Of a stretch of 17,693 nucleotides of DNA, positions 6,141 through 14,600 are shown piece by piece; positions within the stretch are counted from its first letter, which is position 1, and the number at the start of each line of letters is the position of its first letter. The position numbers and the translations under genes were made by a program. Below the pieces are notes generated by a model. That model did not search any database, was not told the DNA's origin, and worked only from the letters and a program-made list of their open reading frames with translations. Source of the stretch: JABDBK01 sp964453575. GTDB lineage: Bacteria; Pseudomonadota; Gammaproteobacteria; DSM-16500. The stretch lies in contig CAYVRW010000048.1 in the NCBI GenBank assembly GCA_964453575.1, forward strand, positions 1-17,693, in the 5' to 3' direction.

Positions 6141-8273
6141 ATGTTGAACAAACATTCAACTCAAAACAAACAAAAAAAGCAATCAGACCCGCACCTTCAA
6201 GAACTGGAAAGGCTATTACGCTATATTCATCGATTAGCTAATCACAAATTAGGTTATCCAGTGTCATTGTTAACGTATCTTGGAATTGTCGATAATCAAA
6301 TTTTAGGAATTCATCCAAACACCCTTGCTAATGTTTTGCTAAATAATGTAGGCGATCCTTTTGTTGACTCTGAAACATCCCTCATGGAAGTCAAAAAACA
6401 TGAGCGAATGTTGATTTATATTTTAGAAAAATACTTTGGGCTCAACAAAGGTGAAGCTCGGGGGTATGTCACAACGGGTGGTACAGAAGGTAATTTTGCC
6501 AGTTTATGGTGGTCTAAACGCTATCTCATTAACTGCGTGCTTGATGAACTTATTGAAACAGATGGTCAGATAAAATTATTAACCAAACAAGAACAAACGC
6601 TCATGGCAGCGCTTGCTAAAATCCCCATGAATGCCTATAAAGAACGTGCCGAGCATTTACAAAAAATAATTGATCATAAAAACACTTTGCATGAAAAAAA
6701 AGAAAAGATGCAACAATTATTAACCCCTACCGTTTTTTATGCGAAAGATTCAACACATTATTCGATACCAAAAATTTCTGAAATATTACACTTAAATATT
6801 CACACTGTTGTAACTAACAAAGACGGCTCCATGAATTTAGATAATTTTAAAAAAGAATTAATTTTGCATCAAGGCTCACATCCACACAGTCCTATTATTG
6901 TGATTGCCAATATTGGCACGACGATTACGGGTGCCATTGATAATGTTCCTGAAATGAAGAAAATAGTTGATGCAATAAGACCTAAGCTTATCTCTACCAT
7001 ACACATGGATGGAGCACTCACGGGATTTGTTTTACCTATCATTAAGCCTTTTGGTGATATTCCTAATTATTTTGATGCATTGGGTGTTAACACACTTGTG
7101 TTCTCTGCACATAAATATCCAGGGTTATCTCAGCCTTGCGGTATTATTTTGGCAAGACGAGCATTTTTTGAGAAGGCATTTGAAAAAAGTGAACGTGCTA
7201 TCGATTACGTAGGAAATATTCGTGATGTGACCATTACCGGCTCACGCTCAGGACTAAATGTGCTGATGTTCTATAACGCTCTTCATACATTGGGTTTGAA
7301 AAATGACCAAGAAAAATTAAAATCATTGTTTAGTGAAAACTTGGAAAATGCAAAATATCTTTATAAAAAATTAATTGACATGTATGGTGAGGAACATGTT
7401 TATTATCCCAATCAATTTAATGTCATGTTTCCAAAACCATCCATGCATATTGCAAAAAAATATCAACTCATGCTCACCGGAAAAATTGCAACCATATGCG
7501 TCTTACCAAATGTCACTAAAAAGCTTATTGATCGTTTTATTTTAGACCTTAAACTAGACAGGAGAAAAGCCATGAAACCCGAAACAAAAAATAATGTTAG
7601 AATAGAAAACCTTACTGAAAAATACGAAAAACATGCCATTGATTTATTCGTTAAATCCTTTTGTGATAGCGAACCTGTCACAAAGAATTTAGGAATAACC
7701 CACGCAGAATATGTTCCATTTGCAACTGAGGTAACCAAAAAAGCTATTGCTGATGGTTTAGGCAAGGTGGTGTTAAATGAAAAAAATCAAGTGATAGGAC
7801 TTATCCTTGGCGATGATCTTGCTGATCCATTCACACCCAATTTTGCTAATTATCCAAAAATGAAACCTATCTATGGATTATTAGAAGAACTTTCTAAACC
7901 ATTCTTAGGCGGCAAAAAATTTAAAAAAGGAAAAGTCTTACATACCTGGATTGCAGCCATTGATGAAAAATATCGATCACATGGTATTTATATTGAATTA
8001 GGTATGTCTCATGTAGAATCAGCGATAAAAAAAGGATTTGATTTTATTTATTCTGATTTTACCAATCCACAAAGTGAAGCGATTGTACGTCAATTTAAGA
8101 TATTGCGTTTATGCAATAAATTAAAATTTGCGGATTATACCTATCAATCAGAAAAACCATTTGCAAGTGTAAAAGGTGAAGCAACTTCTTATATTACACC
8201 TATCAAACCCGGTGTAACACTTGAATCGTTAACTGATTGTTATACCTTAACTGAAAAAATGAAACAACAATAA
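6141..8273 (+). CDS. PLP-dependent group II decarboxylase (histidine decarboxylase-like) fused to a GNAT domain
   Basis: A 710-residue two-domain enzyme. Residues about 25-470 are a type II PLP decarboxylase closest in look to the histidine decarboxylase branch: VTTGGTEGN (110-118), YAKDSTHYSI with the ring-stacking His206, HMDGA with Asp290 for the pyridine nitrogen, and FSAHKYPG with the Schiff-base Lys325. A charged helical insert of about 60 residues (130-195) separates the first two motifs. Residues about 478-710 resemble a GNAT acyltransferase, with a cofactor-site-like stretch around VLHTWIAAIDEKYRSHGIY and an SDFTNPQSEAIVRQF helix. A plausible role is making an amine and acylating it; the substrate is unknown. 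ATG 6141 is chosen over GTG 6135 because AAAGGT sits eight bases before it. The gap to the EAL gene is 11 bases. Confidence 0.85.
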   Translation: MLNKHSTQNKQKKQSDPHLQELERLLRYIHRLANHKLGYPVSLLTYLGIVDNQILGIHPNTLANVLLNNVGDPFVDSETSLMEVKKHERMLIYILEKYFGLNKGEARGYVTTGGTEGNFASLWWSKRYLINCVLDELIETDGQIKLLTKQEQTLMAALAKIPMNAYKERAEHLQKIIDHKNTLHEKKEKMQQLLTPTVFYAKDSTHYSIPKISEILHLNIHTVVTNKDGSMNLDNFKKELILHQGSHPHSPIIVIANIGTTITGAIDNVPEMKKIVDAIRPKLISTIHMDGALTGFVLPIIKPFGDIPNYFDALGVNTLVFSAHKYPGLSQPCGIILARRAFFEKAFEKSERAIDYVGNIRDVTITGSRSGLNVLMFYNALHTLGLKNDQEKLKSLFSENLENAKYLYKKLIDMYGEEHVYYPNQFNVMFPKPSMHIAKKYQLMLTGKIATICVLPNVTKKLIDRFILDLKLDRRKAMKPETKNNVRIENLTEKYEKHAIDLFVKSFCDSEPVTKNLGITHAEYVPFATEVTKKAIADGLGKVVLNEKNQVIGLILGDDLADPFTPNFANYPKMKPIYGLLEELSKPFLGGKKFKKGKVLHTWIAAIDEKYRSHGIYIELGMSHVESAIKKGFDFIYSDFTNPQSEAIVRQFKILRLCNKLKFADYTYQSEKPFASVKGEATSYITPIKPGVTLESLTDCYTLTEKMKQQ
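7560..7574 (+). promoter_or_regulatory. Internal ribosome-binding site and in-frame ATG at the decarboxylase/GNAT junction
   Basis: AGGAG (7560-7564), a seven-base spacer and ATG (7572-7574) lie in frame inside the fused gene, exactly where the decarboxylase domain ends (codon 478). Translation from here would give a separate 233-residue GNAT protein ending at 8273. The site may be used, or may be a relic of two genes that merged. Confidence 0.5.
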
Positions 8274-8284
8274 GCTTTTGCATT

Positions 8285-10222
8285 ATGAATATTATTACTA
8301 ATCAAAAGCAAATTTCAGAGCAGGAAAAAAGCCAGATCACTAAGCAAGTATTAGCTGATCTGGTAGACCATCTTTATGAAGGTTGTTTACCAGGAACCAT
8401 CGCAGGTGTTGTATCAAGTGTCACCTTCTTTATGATGTTCTATGGATACGCCCCACTCAGCTTATTATTAGCTTGGGTGGTCGTATTCAATATTATGATG
8501 GTTTTACTTACCACACTTTATTTTGTTTATAAAAAACAAAAATCCACTTATGAAACTGTAACATGGCAGCGTGCTTATGCGATCGTCATGACGGGATGCG
8601 CCATTTCCTGGACTCCCATGATGTTACTCATGCCTCATGAAATAACACGTCAATTTTTATCAATTATCGTTATTTTTATGGTGGCCTCTGGATATGCTAT
8701 AGGAACCATAGGTGTTTTTTATCTGTGTGTTATTACCTTATTTTTTATTGCAGGGCCTGCCATTTTATGGTGCTTTCTGCAAGGTGATATTTTTCATTAT
8801 TTACTTGGTTTAACCTGTCTTATTTATTCGGGTTTTTTACTTGGTACCAACGCTCGCAGCACACGCTGGTTTGTCGAATCTTTAAAATTAAAACTTGAAA
8901 ATACCTTAGTCAGTTATCAGGCAAATCATGATATTTTGACAAATTTACCTAATCAGCGATTACTGTCGCAATATCTAGAATCAGCTATCGAATACGCTAA
9001 AGCAAACCATACTATTTTTTCATTAGTTTCGTTTTCATTGAATAGAATGGAAGTGATTAATGATAGCCTAGGTCATGATGCAGGCGATGTTATCATGCAA
9101 TCTCTGACACGTCGTTTTAATGATTATATTTCAAAACAAAATGATCCCGCGCGATATGTGCTTACTATTTCACGTAAAGACACATTTAATATTATTCTTG
9201 TCTCTGTCAATGAACATGAAAGCAGAGATAAGGTCACTTCCCTGCTTTCAGTACTGAATGAACCTTTTTATTTATCTCAAAAAGGCGTCAAAATGACAGC
9301 AGCGGTAGGTGTAAGCATTTACCCAAAGGATGCTGAAATTCCTCAAGCATTAATCATTAACTCCGACGTGGCCCTGCTAAAGGCAAAACAATTTGGCGGG
9401 AATCGTATTGAATTTTATAATGCTGACATTAATAAACAGCTTCCTCAACAATTAGAATTAGAAACGGATTTGCATGATGCCATCCGTAAAAATCAACTGG
9501 AAGTGTACTATCAGCCATTAATTGACCTACAAACAAATCAAATTTATGGCGCAGAAGCTTTGTTACGATGGAAACACCCTTTACATGGTTTTATTCCACC
9601 CGTCCAGTTTATTCCATTGGCGGAAGCAACAGGTTTAATCGTATCCATAGGCGAATGGGTCATGTTCGAGGCATGCAAACAAACCAAAAAATGGCACGAC
9701 ATGGGCTTTAAAATAAAAATTGCCGTCAATGTTGCTGAAAAACAACTGCAACAAGCCAATCTTATACCTATGATAGAGCAAATTCTGCAAAACACCTCTT
9801 TCAATCCAGATTTTTTAGAACTGGAAATTACTGAAACAGCCATCCTTGATGAAACGATTACCCGTCTCGTCAAAGACTTTAAAAAAATAGGGCTAAGTTT
9901 AGCCGTTGATGATTTCGGTACGGGCTATTCCGGTTTAAGTTACCTGAAACGTTTTTCTATCGATAAAATAAAAATTGATCAATCTTTTATAAAAGATATC
10001 CCTGCAAGCAACGATAGTATTACGATTGTTTCTGCTATTTTAGCCATGACCAAAGAATTAAAGATTAAAGCCCTAGCTGAAGGGGTCGAAACCAAGGAAC
10101 AACTCGAATTCTTACGCTCCAAAGGCTGCGATTATCTGCAGGGTTACTACTATAGTAAACCAGTAGATGCTAGTCTTTTCTTAGAATTATTGTTAAAGTA
10201 TCAAAAATCGTCTATGGAATGA
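8285..10222 (+). CDS. Membrane GGDEF-EAL protein, predicted c-di-GMP phosphodiesterase
   Basis: A 645-residue inner membrane protein. Residues about 35-190 hold five or six membrane helices forming an unassigned sensory module, followed by a GGDEF-like domain (about 212-380) and an EAL domain (about 390-640). The GGDEF signature is lost (SRKDTF near 296-301, no RxxD site), so it is probably structural or regulatory. The EAL domain has the full set: EAL 424-426, Asn482 (VNVAEK), ELEITET (512-518), DDFGTG (542-547), Lys563 (KIDQSF), AEGVE Glu599 and Gln619 (QGYYYSKP). It should hydrolyse c-di-GMP to pGpG. The ATG has no clear ribosome-binding site and lies 11 bases after the decarboxylase stop, suggesting coupling. 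Its stop TGA overlaps an ATG in the fadL frame. Confidence 0.9.
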   Translation: MNIITNQKQISEQEKSQITKQVLADLVDHLYEGCLPGTIAGVVSSVTFFMMFYGYAPLSLLLAWVVVFNIMMVLLTTLYFVYKKQKSTYETVTWQRAYAIVMTGCAISWTPMMLLMPHEITRQFLSIIVIFMVASGYAIGTIGVFYLCVITLFFIAGPAILWCFLQGDIFHYLLGLTCLIYSGFLLGTNARSTRWFVESLKLKLENTLVSYQANHDILTNLPNQRLLSQYLESAIEYAKANHTIFSLVSFSLNRMEVINDSLGHDAGDVIMQSLTRRFNDYISKQNDPARYVLTISRKDTFNIILVSVNEHESRDKVTSLLSVLNEPFYLSQKGVKMTAAVGVSIYPKDAEIPQALIINSDVALLKAKQFGGNRIEFYNADINKQLPQQLELETDLHDAIRKNQLEVYYQPLIDLQTNQIYGAEALLRWKHPLHGFIPPVQFIPLAEATGLIVSIGEWVMFEACKQTKKWHDMGFKIKIAVNVAEKQLQQANLIPMIEQILQNTSFNPDFLELEITETAILDETITRLVKDFKKIGLSLAVDDFGTGYSGLSYLKRFSIDKIKIDQSFIKDIPASNDSITIVSAILAMTKELKIKALAEGVETKEQLEFLRSKGCDYLQGYYYSKPVDASLFLELLLKYQKSSME

Positions 10223-10229
10223 AATCCCA

Positions 10230-10235
10230 AGGAGG
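10230..10235 (+). promoter_or_regulatory. Ribosome-binding site pointing to a GTG start for the FadL-type gene
   Basis: A full AGGAGG lies four bases before an in-frame GTG at 10240 and downstream of the in-frame ATG at 10219. It can serve only the GTG, which also gives a better signal peptide. Confidence 0.65.
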
Positions 10236-10239
10236 GAGC

Positions 10240-11598
10240 GTGAATATCAAAGGTTTGTTAAAAAAAATATCTTATGTGGTTGTGCCGGGAATACTAACTA
10301 CTTTGCCTTTAACTACCCAAGCGGGTGGTTATAAACTAGAATTCCAAAGCGTATCCGTCATGGGTGGCGGCGGTGACGCGGCCGTACTTGAGGATGCAAG
10401 CACCAACTGGTACAACTCTGCTGGTAACGTTTACATGCCCAAACAGCTAGCCTTGTCCTCTTTTGATCTTTATATACCTACAACCTTTACTGGAACTGCC
10501 ACAGCACCATCTCCTTATGATGCTGCCCTGCCTCATCCGCCTTTTCCATTATTCGGATTTTCCTCTGGTCTAGCTTCAGCAAGCGCTAATACAAACACTA
10601 TTATTCCTTCTATGCATGCAACATATCCATTAAGTGAACGTTTTGCGCTAGGTCTTAGCGTGGTGCCTGCCTGGGGCTTTAGAGAAAATTATGGCAGTCA
10701 TTCCATATTACGTTACACATTACAAAGTATTTATACCCGAACTTTTGACGTCGAGCCAAGTTTAGCCATAAAACTTAACAATCAATGGTCTATTGGTCTT
10801 GGCCCAGACTTCAATTATTTTACCGTGCAAAGTGAAGCTAGCGCACGCACTGAAGGACCCTTACCGCCTTTTGTACCACCTGGCGTTCCACCAGGCACTG
10901 CGGGTGATTCGATACAACGCTTTACCGGTGAGCAATGGAAAACAGGCTGGCATTTGGGCCTTCTTTTACGCCAAAGTGATGCCACACGTATTGGTTTGAA
11001 TTACCGCTCACCCATCATTATGCATTTGCAAGGTGATAGCAGTTTGGCTATATTCCATGGGCCAACGATTACTTCCAACAATTTTTCTATAAGCGTGCCT
11101 TTACCTGCTGTCACAACATTAAGTATTTATCACGACTTCAATCCGATTTTTGCTATGACAGGCACGATTGCTTATGATCAATGGAGCATCAATAATGCTT
11201 ATCATGCTAAAAATGTGGTTACCCTTTCCTCTACTGGAACGCCCACAACCGTAAACGTTGATATACCACAAAATTTTGGTGACACTGTCGACTTTAGTGT
11301 AGGCGCACATCTTAAAGTGACCGAAAAGCTGATGCTTCGCGGTCTAGTTAAATTCGTTGATTCACCTACGAATAATGCGGATAGAGATGTGAACTTCCCT
11401 GATGCACCTAAATTAGGTTTCCATTTTGGTTCACGCTATCAAATAACTAAAAATTTAGACTTAGATCTTGTATACGGTCATGCGTTTGTCTGGCAAGAAC
11501 CTATTAACAGCACCAATCCACTCACTTTCGCTAATGCAAATGGACATGTTCGCTCCCATGTAGACTTTATAGGTGGACAGTTTGTGATAAATATTTAA
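10240..11598 (+). CDS. FadL/OMPP1/TodX-type outer membrane channel
   Basis: A 452-residue outer membrane barrel of the FadL type, which takes up long-chain fatty acids or other hydrophobic compounds. After a Sec signal peptide (NIKGLLKK, hydrophobic core, TTQA before GGY) the mature protein starts with the FadL hatch pattern: GGYKLEFQSVSVMGGGGDAAVLEDASTNWYNSAGN, equivalent to the family's FQ.vsa.G.a.AG.a...D.st.f.NPAG. Alternating barrel strands follow, and it ends in a hydrophobic strand (FIGGQFVINI). A proline-rich external loop lies near residues 205-222. ATG 10219 overlaps the preceding stop and is in frame, but AGGAGG supports the GTG at 10240. It is the last gene of the decarboxylase-EAL-fadL run and is followed by a strong hairpin cluster. 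The substrate is not known, so no symbol is assigned. Confidence 0.88.
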   Translation: MNIKGLLKKISYVVVPGILTTLPLTTQAGGYKLEFQSVSVMGGGGDAAVLEDASTNWYNSAGNVYMPKQLALSSFDLYIPTTFTGTATAPSPYDAALPHPPFPLFGFSSGLASASANTNTIIPSMHATYPLSERFALGLSVVPAWGFRENYGSHSILRYTLQSIYTRTFDVEPSLAIKLNNQWSIGLGPDFNYFTVQSEASARTEGPLPPFVPPGVPPGTAGDSIQRFTGEQWKTGWHLGLLLRQSDATRIGLNYRSPIIMHLQGDSSLAIFHGPTITSNNFSISVPLPAVTTLSIYHDFNPIFAMTGTIAYDQWSINNAYHAKNVVTLSSTGTPTTVNVDIPQNFGDTVDFSVGAHLKVTEKLMLRGLVKFVDSPTNNADRDVNFPDAPKLGFHFGSRYQITKNLDLDLVYGHAFVWQEPINSTNPLTFANANGHVRSHVDFIGGQFVINI

Positions 11599-11671
11599 AA
11601 ACCCCCGCTTCTCCATTAATAACCCCCTTCGAAGAAGGGGGTCGACGCCCCCAGGCGTCGGGGGGATTTTT
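11597..11671 (+). terminator. GC-rich multi-hairpin element, probable terminator of the FadL-type gene
   Basis: Immediately after the stop codon, in otherwise AT-rich DNA, lie hairpin 1 (CCCCCTTC 11623-11630 with GAAGGGGG 11634-11641), hairpin 2 (CGACGCC 11643-11649 with GGCGTCG 11654-11660) and an outer stem (AAAAACCCCC 11597-11606 with GGGGG-A-TTTTT 11661-11671). Together they can fold as a three-way junction. Alternative pairings between the G and C runs (11637-11641 with 11648-11652) are also possible. The final G run plus T5 fits rightward termination; the shape also suggests a mobile palindromic repeat. Confidence 0.65.
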
Positions 11672-11696
11672 ACACCATAGCCGAACAGGTTTATAT

Positions 11697-14600
11697 TTAA
11701 GAATGTTTTTTCATAACCCTTATCACAGGATGATCATCAGGCATTGTTTTAGAAGCTTTGGTGTTTGTGAATAAACCAAAGTCTGCCAGTCCTCTTTTTA
11801 AACTATGAACCCAACCCGTTTTTTGCTCCTTGTGTTTGGGTTCTTCTACGGATGGCTCTTGTTCGATTTTACGTTTCTTAGACGAAACTTCTTCTGTATG
11901 TTTAGTAACAAATTCCCTGATAATGTGATGTGCATCACCCTGACCAAACTGTAAAGGAGTTTCTCTATGCTCTTCAGTTAAAGTAAAATCAGCACCTTTT
12001 CTAAGTAAAAATTTGATGGCATATTTATGATCATGATAAGCCGCATAATGTAAAGGGGTTCGTTTACTATTATCTTGACAATCAATGTCCGCTCCATGTT
12101 TAATCAATTCATACATCACCCTTACATTACCTTTCCTAGCAGCTTCATGCAGCGCTGTCATTCCTTGATTATTGGTTAAATGAATATTGGCACCTTTTTG
12201 AATAAGATCGCGCACACGTCTAATACCATCTCCATTTTTTATCGCTTTGTGCAACAGAGTATCGCCATTTTCATCTTGATAATTGATATTTTGCTCATTT
12301 AATCGATTTTGAAGATATGCAGCGATTGCCGGATGATTATGTTCTTTTGCCGCATCCATAGCGTGATTCAGTATATCTTCATACTGTTTAATTACGAGTT
12401 TTCTAATGATATGAATATTATCTCTATTAGTAATAATAACAGGTGCATAATTCATCCTGTTATCACAAGAGGATTGAATTAATTGCGACATTTTTTTATC
12501 GGTTTCATTATCTAGTTTATCGTAGAGTAGATATTGTATAGAGCCTTGATAAAAACTATCAAAAATGATGATAAATTTTTGGTGTTTGGCTTCTGCTTCT
12601 GAAACAATGTTAGCAATCTCATCACTTTCTTTTTTAACCCATAGGCTTTCTGTCAGAAGTTTATCATGAGGTAAAATAACTTGACATGTATTAGGACCTA
12701 AGGAAATTGGGAGGCTTTTTATTTTACCATCTACAAATGATAATACGTTCGAGCCTGGAGAAGATAACAACATTTTTGCTTGTTGAGGTAACTCATCAAG
12801 CATATTTTGTGATTTTACTTTGTATAATTTAAGAATATTTTTTACAGCCTCTTCATTACCCTCTGTGGCTGCTAAAGCAAGCTCTGATGCTACTATTGAC
12901 TCTACTTCTTTGACCGTACCAATACGGGCACCATGTTTAATTAAGGATCTCATTATGTCGTGATAACACTCTCTTTCAGCTGGTTTATCGAATTTATCGA
13001 AATACAAGTCAGTTGCCTTATCAATAAATGTAGTAGCTCTTTCTTGGTAAAGTCCATCATGTTTTATTCCTTGATGACAATAACCATTGGCATTTGCCCC
13101 ACATTGCAGCAAATATTCGACTATATCAGCACGTCCATATTGAACCGCTGCATCCATAGCCGAATCGTGCATATGACAGTTATATCTAGATTCATGGTCA
13201 TATACATAGGAGTCTCTAGGTCCATTGGGTAGATAAATTTTAGCGCCATGTTCAACTAATAACTTCACCATGCTTAATGAACCGAATTGTGCAGCAAAAT
13301 GAATGAGAGGTTTTGGGTTAACGCCAAATGGAACAAAAAAATCAACTTCTTTGTGCGCGCAAGAATCGGGTGACAGACCTGCATCTAAAAGAATTTTTAA
13401 AATATCTTCACGGCCTTCCAATATAGCAACACGTGCCGCATCTCTCACTTCTGCTGTATCATGATTATACCATAGCTCTTTAAATCTAGCTTTTGGTACC
13501 ACCAATGCTTGTAGTTCTTCTACTTTACCTGCTTTTACCAACTCCGCCATCTTCGCAAAGTAGAATGTTGCGCGTACATCATCTACATCGCTTTCATTTA
13601 AATATTTTGCATCGACAACAAGCTTCACAACCTCTTCATATCCTTTCGATATGGCATCAGCAAGCACGGATAACACATGTTTCTTCTCAATATATTCATA
13701 TGAATAATAGTTAATTTTAGGATGTTGTTTCAGCAATGCTGTAAGTTCTTCTACTTTATTTCCTCTCATGAGATTTGCCATAGTTTCGAAATAAACTTTT
13801 TCGCGTTCTTTGCGGGCGCTTTCTACATTATATTCCCTTAAGAGACCTGCATCTAATACAACTTGCGCAACCTCTTCATGTCCTGCCAATATGGCATTAC
13901 GTGTTGCAGAATAAATCGGGTTATTAGTACAGTAAGACCTATATTCTTTAAGTTCAGCTTGTTGTTCCATCAATGTTTTTAGTGTTGTTATATCATTTGC
14001 TTCCATCAGCCTCACTATATTTTCAAAATAAATTTTTGCTTGTTTCTCACGGTTTGCGTCTTCGATGACTGTTTGAATTGCAGTCACATTGTCAGGAAGT
14101 TGAAATTTTTCTGCCAATTGTAAAGGAGTTAACCCATCTTTGTCAGTTAAAGTAAAATCAGCTCCTCGCGCAAGCAAACGACTGGTTATACCTATAGGTA
14201 ATTTAACTGCATAGTGTAAAGGTGTACGTTTTTGTTTATCTTGGCAATTAACATTTGCTCCATGTTCAATTAAATAATCCATCATCTCTAGGTTGCCCTG
14301 GATAACCGCCTCATGCAAAGGCGTTAAACCTTCTTTATCAGCAGCATTCACATCTGCTTGACATTTTATAAATAGATCCAGGATTTCTTTAGGTTCCACG
14401 CAGTTAAATTTATATTTTTTCATATTTCGAATAAAAAGAGACAAAGCTGTTCTGCCTAAATAATCTTCATCGCGCGGGTCTGCTCCGTGATTTAAAAGAT
14501 GGTATGCTACCTTCTTTGAACCTGTAGAGACGGCTCGAGTTAATAATGTGTCGAGTGCTCCGCTGCTTTTATTAAAATCAACATTGTACCCTTTTAATAA

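Noticed and set aside
5973..6155. Leftward open frame of about 60 codons in the divergent gap before the decarboxylase gene
   Set aside because: It overlaps the decarboxylase start and the upstream frame of the GGDEF-EAL gene, has no ribosome-binding site and resembles no protein.
9544..9873. Leftward open frame of about 109 codons inside the second EAL gene
   Set aside because: It is antisense to the conserved EAL domain; its sequence is the mirror of that coding constraint and has no recognisable domain.
11623..11660. CRISPR-like or tandem repeat structure in the GC-rich stretch
   Set aside because: The two hairpins differ in sequence and there is no regular spacer pattern.
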